Shown here: positions 16,261 through 23,052 of the stretch, in pieces
Position numbering within the stretch: position 1 is the stretch's first letter
How the letters are laid out: each line of letters opens with the position of its first letter
Assembly: GCA_903933475.1 (NCBI GenBank)
Contig: CAIZKE010000116.1
Location: 1 to 23,052, forward strand
Direction of reading: 5' to 3'
DNA length: 23,052 bases
From: an uncultured Alphaproteobacteria bacterium
GTDB taxonomy: Bacteria; Pseudomonadota; Alphaproteobacteria; Caulobacterales; Caulobacteraceae
Position numbers and translations under genes: made by a program
The notes under the pieces: model-generated
Seen by the model: the letters and a program-made list of their open reading frames with translations, nothing else
What the model was told of the DNA's origin: nothing
Databases searched by the model: none

Positions 16261-17181
16261 ATGAGCTTTGACACCCCCCTCGTCCTTCGCGGCCCCCTGC
16301 GCGCGCCCCGCCAGATGCTGGCCGACCAGGCGTATGGCGGCCATGCCTCCATCCATGACGACGCCATGGCCGAGAAGCTCGGCTTCCGGGCGGGCCCCAT
16401 CGAGGGACCGACCCACTTCAGCCTTTTTCCGCCCCTGCTGCAGCAGATCTGGGGCCAGGCCTGGTTCGAGCGCGGCTGTCTCTCCTCGCACTACCTGAAC
16501 ATGGTGGTGGAGGGCGAGGAGGTCCGGGCCTTCGCCGAGGTTCCCGCCGCCGGCGCAACCTCGACCCGCGTCTGGGCAGAGAAGGCGGATGGCACGCCGG
16601 TGCTGGAGGCCTCCGCCAGCCTGGGCCCCGACCACGGCCAGACCCTGCTGGAAGGCCGCATGGCCGCCCTGCGCCCGCCAGGCCGGCTGGTGATCCTGGA
16701 GGACCTGCACGTGGGCCTGAAGGGCGTCGCGGAGGAGCGGGTGCGCATGGACGCCGACCAGCACATGGGCGCCCTCTATCCCTTCAGCCTCAACGACAAG
16801 CTGAAGGTCATCACCGAGACCTCGCCCTGGTACGCCGACGCCGCCAACTCGCCCTGGGGCCGGCCGATCATTCCCTTCGAGATGATCAGTGTCCTGGCGG
16901 AGTATTCCTCGGGCACCGCCCGCTTCCCGGTAAAGGGGCCGGCCGTGGGCCTGTTCGCCGACCAGGAAATCCGCCTGATCAAGGGGCCCCTCTTCGTCGG
17001 CGAGGACTATGTCATCCGCCGCGAGATCGCCGCCCTGGCCCAGAGCAAGCGCACGGAGTCCTATTGGGTGCGCACCCGCATCTTCGACTCCACCGGGACC
17101 GAGCAGGTGGCCGAGATGCTGCTCAACCACGCCACCCTCAAGCACTCCTACGCCGGCTATCCGCCGGAACTGCTGGCGTGA
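16261..17181 (+). CDS. MaoC-like / hotdog-fold protein with degenerate hydratase motif
   Basis: In this 306-residue protein, SIHDDAMAEKLGFRAGPIEG (residues 30-49) lines up with the hydratase-2 (MaoC) motif DxNPxHxD...AkxxGF...GpIxhG. H32 matches the catalytic His, but the catalytic Asp five residues earlier is replaced by Gly27. The C-terminal half (about 165-290) has strand-rich sequence that may be a second hotdog unit, as in double-hotdog hydratases. It could bind an acyl-CoA-like ligand without acting as a hydratase. No signal peptide is seen. The start follows AGGAGG. Its stop overlaps the next start in GTGA, so its product is translated together with the Ere-like hydrolase. The function is not established. 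Confidence 0.7.
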   Translation: MSFDTPLVLRGPLRAPRQMLADQAYGGHASIHDDAMAEKLGFRAGPIEGPTHFSLFPPLLQQIWGQAWFERGCLSSHYLNMVVEGEEVRAFAEVPAAGATSTRVWAEKADGTPVLEASASLGPDHGQTLLEGRMAALRPPGRLVILEDLHVGLKGVAEERVRMDADQHMGALYPFSLNDKLKVITETSPWYADAANSPWGRPIIPFEMISVLAEYSSGTARFPVKGPAVGLFADQEIRLIKGPLFVGEDYVIRREIAALAQSKRTESYWVRTRIFDSTGTEQVAEMLLNHATLKHSYAGYPPELLA

Positions 17182-18317
17182 CCGACGGGCTCGACGCCTG
17201 GCTCGACCGGGCGGTCCTCGACCCCGCCGACCTCGACACGGGCGAGGCTGAGGTCCTGGTGCTGGGCGAGTTCAACCACTTCGTCCACGAGAAGGGCGAC
17301 TTCCGGATTGCCATGGCGCGGGAGGCCCGCAGGCTGGGCTTCGACGTCTGGGCCGAGGAACTGGGCTGGTCCGACGGCCGGCGGCTGGCCCGGTATTTCG
17401 AGACCCGGGACGAGGCCGTCTTCGACCGCCTGTCCCTGTTCGGCTGGAGCGGAGAGGCACGGGCCGACCGGGATGACCGGCCCACCGGGATCTTCAGGGC
17501 GTCCCTGGAGACCTATCCCTTCGCCCTGATGCGCGCCGAACAGACGCGCTTCTACCGGGCGCTCTCGCCCAAGGCCCTCCATGGCTTCGACGTGGCGGCG
17601 GGGCATGACGGCGGCTATGTCGACCTGTTCGCCCGGCTGGACGCCACAGGCGCGCCACAGGCCTGGAGGGCCGCCCTGGCGCGCCGTCCGGGCGAGACCC
17701 TGGCAGAAGAAGTGACGCGACTCACCGCCCTGGCCGCAGAGGCGCCTGCGGGGCTCGACCGCCTCGCCCGCGCCGACCTGTCGGCCCTCATCGACGGCCT
17801 GACCTATACCGGCCTCGTGAAGACGGCCGCGACCTACGCCGAGACCGCCCCGGCCATGGCCGTCCGGGAGGACGCCATGAAGCGGCGGCTGGCGTCCATC
17901 CGGGCCCTCAGCCCCGGCCGGCTGGTCCTGATGGGCCACGCCCTGCACCTGGTCCGGGACGATGCGGCCATCTCCGCCCCGGGGATCGTCGGCCCCGGCG
18001 GCCAGCGGACGTCCTCGCTTGGCCACCATGTCGGCCAAGAGCTCGGCCTACCCATGTTCATCGTCTGGATGATCTACGGCGGCGGCGAGGACTCCCAGCC
18101 CCTGCCGGACCTCCCGCGCCGGGCGGACTTCGGAGCCGATACCCTCAATGCCCGCCTGGCAGCCCGGTTCGACCGGCCCGTGCTGCTGGACGCCCGGCAG
18201 GCACCGGACACGCCCGTGCGCATCGCCCACATGTACAACACTGTCATCGAGACCGCCCTGCCAGGGGCCGTGGACGCCCTCTGGTTTGTCCCCAGGGTTT
18301 CTCCCCTGCAGGCCTGA
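17178..18317 (+). CDS. Erythromycin-esterase-like (EreA/EreB superfamily) hydrolase
   Basis: The 379-residue protein has the superfamily pattern: VLVLGEFNHFVHEKGDFR (E31, H34), FDVWAEELGW (E60/E61), VREDAMKRRL (R230) and LMGHALHLVRDD (H254, H257), then SSLGHHVGQELG. As I recall them, the EreB active-site residues are Glu43, His46, Glu74, Arg261, His285 and His288. The spacings E-H of 3, R-H of 24 and H-H of 3 are reproduced exactly; the Glu74 position is off by one or two. The GTG start at 17178 overlaps the upstream stop by 4 bp, and the homology begins shortly after it. No signal peptide is seen. It should be a cytosolic hydrolase of an ester or lactone. Macrolide resistance is possible, but the catabolic setting fits a metabolic ester better. 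Confidence 0.8.
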   Translation: MTDGLDAWLDRAVLDPADLDTGEAEVLVLGEFNHFVHEKGDFRIAMAREARRLGFDVWAEELGWSDGRRLARYFETRDEAVFDRLSLFGWSGEARADRDDRPTGIFRASLETYPFALMRAEQTRFYRALSPKALHGFDVAAGHDGGYVDLFARLDATGAPQAWRAALARRPGETLAEEVTRLTALAAEAPAGLDRLARADLSALIDGLTYTGLVKTAATYAETAPAMAVREDAMKRRLASIRALSPGRLVLMGHALHLVRDDAAISAPGIVGPGGQRTSSLGHHVGQELGLPMFIVWMIYGGGEDSQPLPDLPRRADFGADTLNARLAARFDRPVLLDARQAPDTPVRIAHMYNTVIETALPGAVDALWFVPRVSPLQA

Positions 18318-18446
18318 AGCTGGGTAGGGCTCGAACAACCAAGACAGGAAGCGATTTCAAAGGGGTTTTGAGTCCTGGGTACCTGGGGACGCTCTTGTTT
18401 GGACGAAAGCGCCATCACCGTCCCGAAATGTGATAAAAATGTAATA

Positions 18447-18476
18447 GCGGTATCCCTGAAGACCGGGCAATATAGT
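18447..18476 (+). promoter_or_regulatory. Putative promoter of TonB receptor 1 with ATACCG element (site D) in the -35 position
   Basis: TATAGT (18471-18476) is a five-of-six -10 match. Seventeen bases upstream, where a -35 should be, is CGGTAT (18448-18453), the complement of ATACCG, with no TTGACA-like hexamer. This is the arrangement expected for an activator-dependent or operator-occluded promoter. The leader would be about 50 bases, ending in GGGAGAGGAAA before ATG 18534. Confidence 0.4.
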
Positions 18477-18533
18477 TCCAAAGGTGCCGAGAACGGGCAA
18501 TCAGGCCGAAGGCGCAGGGAGAGGAAACGTACG

Positions 18534-21485
18534 ATGAAGGGTCATTACTTCTATGGCGCGTCAGCGATCGCGGTCGCGGCTGGCCTGATGGTGGCGGGTG
18601 CCGCCCAGGCTCAGGACACCAAGGCCAACACGGTCGAGGAAGTCGTCGTCACTGGCTCCTTCATCCAGGGCACGCCCAAGGACACCGCCATCCCCGTCGC
18701 GGTGCTGAACCAGGAAGACCTGGAAAAGCGCGGCTCACCTTCCATCCTCGACATCATCAAGAGCCTGCCGATCTCGGGCCCGGTCCTGGGTGACTCCAAC
18801 CAGTTCTCCACCGCTTCCCAGGGCCGCAACGGCGGCGGCACCATCAACATCCGCGGCCTCGGCGCCCAGCGGACCCTGGTGCTCCTGAACGGCAAGCGTT
18901 TCGCCGGCTACCAGGCCGACACCAACCTCCTGCCGGAATCGGCCATCGGCCGGGTCGAGGTGCTGAAGGACGGTGCCGCGGCGACCTACGGCTCGGACGC
19001 CATCGGCGGCGTGGCCAACTTCATTACCCGCAAGAACTTCAGCGGCATCGAGGTCGGCGGCGACTATCGCTACGTGCCGGGTTCGGACGGCGGCGACTAC
19101 AACGCCAACATCCTCTACGGCTGGGTGGGCGACACTTCCAACCTCCTGGTCAGCGTCGGCTACAAGCACCGCGGCCAACTCGCCAACGTCGAGCGTGACT
19201 GGGTGATCGCGCCCTACACCACCAACCCCTCGGGCTGGTCAGTCCTGGGCCAGCCGGGCGTCTGGTCAATCAAGAACGGCGCGGGCGGCACGGGCACCAC
19301 CGTGGGCCTCGCGGTAGACGCCAACTGCACCGCCGTCGGCGGCTATGCCGGCTTCAGCGGCGCAACCCCGGCCTGCTATTTCTCCTACATCCCCTTCGAC
19401 AACATCGTCGAGGAACAGGACCAGTACCAACTCTACAGTGAGTTCAATGCCGACGTTGGGGACTCTTCCAAGTTCCACGTCGAGGCCCTCTACACCCAGA
19501 CCTCGCAGCCGGACTACCGGTTCTCGCCGGGCTATCCGCCGACCTCCGGGCCCAACGGCCCGGGCTCGGTCAACGTCTACAGCGTTGCGGCCTCCAACCC
19601 TGGATTCAATACCTTCCTGACCCAGACCGGTAACAGTGCCCTGATCGGGACGGCACAGAGCGCCCTTGCGACCCTCTGGCGTCCCCTCGGTGCCGGCGGT
19701 AACCCGACCACGGGCGGTCGCGGCGGCCAGAGCGGCAGCCGGAAGTACGAAGAAGTCCGGATTGCCGCCGACCTGTCCGGCGACACCGGCTTCTACGACA
19801 TTGGCTACCAACTCGGCGCCACCTACATCCGCGAGCTTCAGGACCAGCAGACGACGGACATCCTGATCGACCGGCTGCAGCGCTCCCTGAACGGCCTGGG
19901 CGGACCGGGCTGCACGGGCTCTACCCCCGGTGCCAACGGCTGCCAGTACTTCAACCCCTTCTCCAATGCCTATGCCGGGAACCCGGCCCTGGGCCTGACC
20001 AACCCCGGCTTCGTGTCGACCAACGCCAACAGCAAGTCCCTGGTGGCCTGGCTGTTCGACCGGCAGAAGTACCGGGCCCAGCAGGACACCTTCGTCTTTG
20101 ACGCGGTCCTGAACGGCCAGCTGCCGGTCCTGGCCCTGCCCGGCGGCGACATCGGCTGGGCCGCCGGCGCCCAGTACCGGAAGGTCACCTTCCTCCAGCA
20201 GATCGACAGCCCGTTCTACAACGCGGACATCACGCCCTGCCCGGTGGTAGGCTCTACGAGCTGCGCCTTCCCGACAGGTCCCTACATCTTCCTGGGCCAG
20301 AACAAGAACCTGCGCCTGGAGCAGAGCGTCTACGCCGTGTTCGGCGAACTGAACCTGCCGATCACCGATAGCCTGAACGCCCAGTTGGCCCTCCGCTACG
20401 AGGACTACGGCGGCCAGACGGGGTCCACCACCAACCCGCAGATCCGGGTGAAATGGCAGGCCCTGGAATGGCTGGCCCTGCGCGGCTCTTACGGCACCTC
20501 CTTCCGGGGTCCGACCTCGGGCAACGTAGCGCCCACCGGCTCCACAGGCCTCTCCGGCATCGCCGCCGCTGGCAACAACTTCAAGTCGGTGGACTTCTTC
20601 GGCAACCCGGGAACCCAGGCCGAGACGGCGACCACCTATTCGGTCGGCGCTATCTTCCAGACCGACGCCCTGACCGCCACCCTGGACTACTGGTCCTATG
20701 ACCTGAAGGACCAGATCACGACCGTTCCGGCCAACGTGGTCGCCACGGCAGTGGCGGGGATCGGGAACGGCAGCCAGACCGTGAACTGCGCCAGTGGCGT
20801 CCGCTACCTGATCACCTTCAACAACAACAATGCCTGCATCCAGGGCGTAACGGTCGGTAACGACATCGCCCGGGTCCGGTCCGACACCACCAATGGACCG
20901 GGCATCAAGACCACCGGCGTAGACGCCGACGTCGACTACCGCTTCGACGACATCTTCGGCGGCGAAGTGCATATCGGCGGCAATGTCAGCTACGTGCTCA
21001 ACTTCGAGCAGGAGGCCTTCAAGTTTGCGGGCGTCACCGTCTCGGGCGCTTACGACGCGGTCGGACTGACCAACTACAACCGCCTGCCGGGCACCATCCC
21101 GGACTGGCGCGGCCAGTTCTACGCCGACTACAACCGCGACATTCACAATGTCCGGTGGACGATGAACTATGTGGACGGCGTCAAGGATGACCGAGGCCCG
21201 ACCACGGTCCAGACCGGGGCGTCCACGAACTGCAATGTGGCCAACGCCACGGCGGGGACGGCGACCAACTGCAAGCTGATCACCTTCGGCCTGGAGCAGG
21301 ACGCCTTCATCAGCCACGACCTGACCTACCGGCTGCAGCTGCCCGACGACCTGACCCTGACGGCCACGATGTTCAACCTCCTCGACACCGAGCCCGCACA
21401 GGCCCGGATCGAAATGAGCTACGACCCGTTCATCGGCAACCCGCTGGGCCGGACCTTCAAGGTCGGCGTCCGCAAGAAGTTCTGA
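18534..21485 (+). CDS. TonB-dependent outer-membrane receptor (1)
   Basis: The 983-residue receptor has a signal peptide ending in AGAAQA (residue 26), a TonB-box-like VEEVVVTG (34-41) and no STN signalling domain. The plug domain (about 50-170) includes TINIRGLGAQRTLVLLNGKR and VEVLKDGAAATYGSDAIGGV, and a long barrel ends in RTFKVGVRKKF. Paired cysteines (C-x8-CQYFNPF in GPGCTGSTPGANGCQYFNPF) mark an extracellular-loop type common among proteobacterial TonB receptors. It should take up a large or scarce substrate using TonB energy. ATG 18534 is chosen over an in-frame ATG at 18399, because the signal peptide and GGGAGAGG Shine-Dalgarno are adjacent. A hairpin terminator follows. The neighbouring catabolic genes suggest it imports their substrate. 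Confidence 0.95.
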   Translation: MKGHYFYGASAIAVAAGLMVAGAAQAQDTKANTVEEVVVTGSFIQGTPKDTAIPVAVLNQEDLEKRGSPSILDIIKSLPISGPVLGDSNQFSTASQGRNGGGTINIRGLGAQRTLVLLNGKRFAGYQADTNLLPESAIGRVEVLKDGAAATYGSDAIGGVANFITRKNFSGIEVGGDYRYVPGSDGGDYNANILYGWVGDTSNLLVSVGYKHRGQLANVERDWVIAPYTTNPSGWSVLGQPGVWSIKNGAGGTGTTVGLAVDANCTAVGGYAGFSGATPACYFSYIPFDNIVEEQDQYQLYSEFNADVGDSSKFHVEALYTQTSQPDYRFSPGYPPTSGPNGPGSVNVYSVAASNPGFNTFLTQTGNSALIGTAQSALATLWRPLGAGGNPTTGGRGGQSGSRKYEEVRIAADLSGDTGFYDIGYQLGATYIRELQDQQTTDILIDRLQRSLNGLGGPGCTGSTPGANGCQYFNPFSNAYAGNPALGLTNPGFVSTNANSKSLVAWLFDRQKYRAQQDTFVFDAVLNGQLPVLALPGGDIGWAAGAQYRKVTFLQQIDSPFYNADITPCPVVGSTSCAFPTGPYIFLGQNKNLRLEQSVYAVFGELNLPITDSLNAQLALRYEDYGGQTGSTTNPQIRVKWQALEWLALRGSYGTSFRGPTSGNVAPTGSTGLSGIAAAGNNFKSVDFFGNPGTQAETATTYSVGAIFQTDALTATLDYWSYDLKDQITTVPANVVATAVAGIGNGSQTVNCASGVRYLITFNNNNACIQGVTVGNDIARVRSDTTNGPGIKTTGVDADVDYRFDDIFGGEVHIGGNVSYVLNFEQEAFKFAGVTVSGAYDAVGLTNYNRLPGTIPDWRGQFYADYNRDIHNVRWTMNYVDGVKDDRGPTTVQTGASTNCNVANATAGTATNCKLITFGLEQDAFISHDLTYRLQLPDDLTLTATMFNLLDTEPAQARIEMSYDPFIGNPLGRTFKVGVRKKF

Positions 21486-21510
21486 TCGCCTCCACCGAGG
21501 CTTCAGGCGC

Positions 21511-21545
21511 GCCGCCCCCGGAAACGGGGGCGGCGTTTCTGTTTT
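21511..21545 (+). terminator. Rho-independent terminator after TonB receptor 1
   Basis: A perfect 10-bp GC stem (GCCGCCCCCG, 21511-21520, with CGGGGGCGGC, 21525-21534) closes a GAAA tetraloop and is followed by GTTTCTGTTTT. It starts 25 bp after the receptor stop and separates the two receptors into different transcripts. Confidence 0.9.
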
Positions 21546-21617
21546 CGGGATCTGAATATGCTTTGAACGTGGATCCCCCGGCCATCGCCGCCATTGCGGC
21601 ACTTTTTCCGGATTTTG

Positions 21618-21632
21618 AGCATACCGAATGCT
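21618..21632 (+). promoter_or_regulatory. Inverted repeat with ATACCG element (site E), upstream of TonB receptor 2
   Basis: AGCAT-ACCGA-ATGCT is a 5-bp perfect inverted repeat. The flanking TTTTG/AAAA extends the symmetry with one mismatch. It overlaps ATACCG at 21621-21626 and lies just upstream of the putative -35 at 21640, a typical activator or repressor position. Confidence 0.45.
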
Positions 21633-21639
21633 AAAAGGA

Positions 21640-21666
21640 TTGACGTCAGGGCACTGAGGCTTCAGC
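21640..21666 (+). promoter_or_regulatory. Caulobacter-type housekeeping promoter for TonB receptor 2
   Basis: TTGACG (21640-21645), 13 bases, then GCTTCAGC (21659-21666). The Caulobacter sigma-73 consensus is about TTGACGS-N10-14-GCTANAWC, so the -35 is full and the -10 matches six of eight. The start codon is 56 bases downstream. Confidence 0.45.
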
Positions 21667-21722
21667 CTCCTCAATCATGCCGGGGTCGCTCAGAAACCTT
21701 CGGTCAGGGTTGGGGAAGAAAC

Positions 21723-23052
21723 ATGTATAAGAAAACTGCCTGGGCGGCGGGTGCCGCCCTCACGGTTCTGGCTGCGGCCAGCGTCGCCATGGCCCAGCAG
21801 ACCAGCCGCAAGGATGCCGAGGCCGAAGCCACCACAATCGGTGAACTGATCGTCACGGCGGAAAAGCGCGAGCAGAAGCTGCAGGACGTGCCCATCGCCA
21901 TCACGGCCTTTACCGCCAAGCAGCGGGAAACGACCGGGATCGTCTCGATCCAGGACATCACCAACTTCACCCCCGGCCTGACCTACAATTCCGGCCTCGA
22001 CCGCGCGGCGATCCGCGGCGTCGGGCGCCTGACCAACCGCCTGTCCTCAGACGCGGCCGTGGCGACCTATTCGGACGGCTTCTACACCACCTCCGTGGCC
22101 GAGGCCGGCAAGTCGACCCTGATCGTCGACCGGATCGAGGTCCTGCGGGGACCGCAGGGCACCCTCTACGGCCGCAACGCCATCGGCGGTGCCATCAACG
22201 TCATCTCCAAGCGCCCGACCAACACCAAGGTCGGTGAGGCCCGCGTCACCCTCGGCAGCTATGGCCTGCACAACTACGAGCTTCTGGTTTCAGGGCCGGT
22301 CACCGACTTCGCCCGGGTCCAGTTCTACGGACAGTTCGTCGAGCAGACGGAAGGCTATTTCCGGAACGTGGCGACGGGCAACCGCTTCAAGGACGCCATC
22401 AACAACAACTACCTTGAGGTTCAAGCCGACGTCGACGTGGGCGAACGCGGTCACCTGTGGGTAAAGTACGCCAAGCCCAAGTGGTTCGACCAGTCTGGAA
22501 ACAGCGGCGGGAACCTGAGCAACAGGGAGTATTCCTACAACTACTCCGGCGTGGACGCCCTGACCATCAACCCGGCCTTCGGCCTGACCCTGCCGAACCG
22601 CACCCAGGTCGGGACCGTAACCTCCAACCCGCAGCTCAAGGACCCGCGGACCGCCAACACCGACTTCCAGACCCGCATCAAGAACACCGGCATCAACATC
22701 CTGACGGCGCAGTACACCCAGGAATTCGACGCTTTTGACGTGAAGTACGTCGGCGGCTACGACTCCTACAAGTACGACCTGTATCAAGACAGCGACGGCC
22801 TGCCGATCCTGAGCTTCCAGGTGCCGCTCAACGTCTCTCCCCTGCCGTCGCAGAACACCTGCCAGTATGTGCCGGGGTGCAGGCCGCTCACCATCGACGC
22901 CAGCGGCAACCGCTTCAGCTATATCGAGGACAAGTCCTGGTTCAGCCACGAGCTCAACATCTCCTCCAACCAGGAGGGCCCGTTCCAGTGGATCGCCGGC
23001 CTGTATTACTTCAAGGACACCTACCACAACCCGCAGATCTCTTACTCAACCC
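21723..23052 (+). CDS. TonB-dependent outer-membrane receptor (2), 3' end cut by the window
   Basis: The frame is open from ATG 21723 to the window end (443 residues seen). The signal peptide (MYKKTAWAAGAALTVLAAAS to AMAQ, about residue 24) is followed by a TonB box, IGELIVTAEKREQKLQDVPI (39-58). The plug includes FTPGLTYN, RAAIRGVGR and VDRIEVLRGPQGTLYGRNAI then GGAINVISKRP, and the first barrel strands follow. The AEKREQxLQDVPI and RGPQGTLYGRNAxGGAI wording places it in the siderophore/xenobiotic-type group common in sphingomonads and Caulobacterales. It is a different subtype from receptor 1, with little similarity outside the plug motifs. GGGGAAGA precedes the ATG. Its own promoter and the terminator before it suggest independent expression. 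Confidence 0.93.
   Translation, partial: MYKKTAWAAGAALTVLAAASVAMAQQTSRKDAEAEATTIGELIVTAEKREQKLQDVPIAITAFTAKQRETTGIVSIQDITNFTPGLTYNSGLDRAAIRGVGRLTNRLSSDAAVATYSDGFYTTSVAEAGKSTLIVDRIEVLRGPQGTLYGRNAIGGAINVISKRPTNTKVGEARVTLGSYGLHNYELLVSGPVTDFARVQFYGQFVEQTEGYFRNVATGNRFKDAINNNYLEVQADVDVGERGHLWVKYAKPKWFDQSGNSGGNLSNREYSYNYSGVDALTINPAFGLTLPNRTQVGTVTSNPQLKDPRTANTDFQTRIKNTGINILTAQYTQEFDAFDVKYVGGYDSYKYDLYQDSDGLPILSFQVPLNVSPLPSQNTCQYVPGCRPLTIDASGNRFSYIEDKSWFSHELNISSNQEGPFQWIAGLYYFKDTYHNPQISYST

Noticed and set aside
17178..18317. Calling the Ere-like gene a macrolide-resistance gene
   Set aside because: Residue spacing supports the superfamily, but the context is catabolic and similarity outside the motifs cannot be judged by eye.
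18374..18392. GTCC...GGAC arms around GGTACC upstream of TonB receptor 1
   Set aside because: The outer arms and the inner GGTACC have different centres, so it is not a real single palindrome.
19266..21674. 802-codon open frame antisense to TonB receptor 1
   Set aside because: It is a V/G/A/R-rich shadow of the receptor and runs through its terminator without any domain signature.

Overview
This 23 kb window is GC-rich chromosomal DNA from an alphaproteobacterium, most likely a Caulobacterales member (Phenylobacterium/Caulobacter-like). This assignment is an inference. It rests on GC-biased third codon positions, strong GGAG-type ribosome binding sites, consecutive TonB-dependent receptors without an STN domain, and a Caulobacter-style TTGACG/GCT promoter. 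I see no tRNA, rRNA, CRISPR array, insertion sequence or phage gene. The content is a dense accessory catabolic and uptake region.

Layout. (1) 1-3437: the 3' end of a thiolase, a convergent CaiB/BaiF CoA-transferase (minus), and divergent from it a two-gene regulator operon: a tandem double-domain TetR protein followed by an ordinary TetR protein. (2) 3458-6941 (minus): a DcaP-like coiled-coil porin followed by an exported YtcJ-type amidohydrolase, 52 bp apart. (3) 7031-12435 (minus): a four-gene operon of Baeyer-Villiger monooxygenase, enoyl-CoA hydratase, SDR dehydrogenase and an N-acyl-D-amino-acid-deacylase-like amidohydrolase, ending in a strong intrinsic terminator. (4) 12652-15223 (plus), divergent from it: a paralogous amidohydrolase and a second crotonase. 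(5) 15260-16069 (minus): a second SDR. (6) 16261-18317 (plus): a degenerate MaoC/hotdog protein overlapping by 4 bp an erythromycin-esterase-like hydrolase. (7) 18534-23052 (plus): two TonB-dependent receptors, the second cut by the window end.

How the parts may work together (inference): receptors and porin admit an organic substrate across the outer membrane. SDRs oxidise an alcohol to a ketone, the Baeyer-Villiger enzyme inserts oxygen to give an ester or lactone, and the Ere-like hydrolase or the amidohydrolases cleave the ester, lactone or amide. Crotonases, CoA-transferase and thiolase then carry the acid through beta-oxidation. No acyl-CoA ligase or acyl-CoA dehydrogenase lies in the window, so the route would need genes outside it. 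The substrate cannot be read from sequence.

The most interesting signals are: an Ere-like esterase that keeps the spacing of most known catalytic residues inside a catabolic cluster; two paralogous amidohydrolases in inverted orientation that have lost the canonical D-aminoacylase histidine ligands; a short ATACCG element present once in each of five promoter regions from 8.8 to 21.6 kb; and the tandem TetR fusion.
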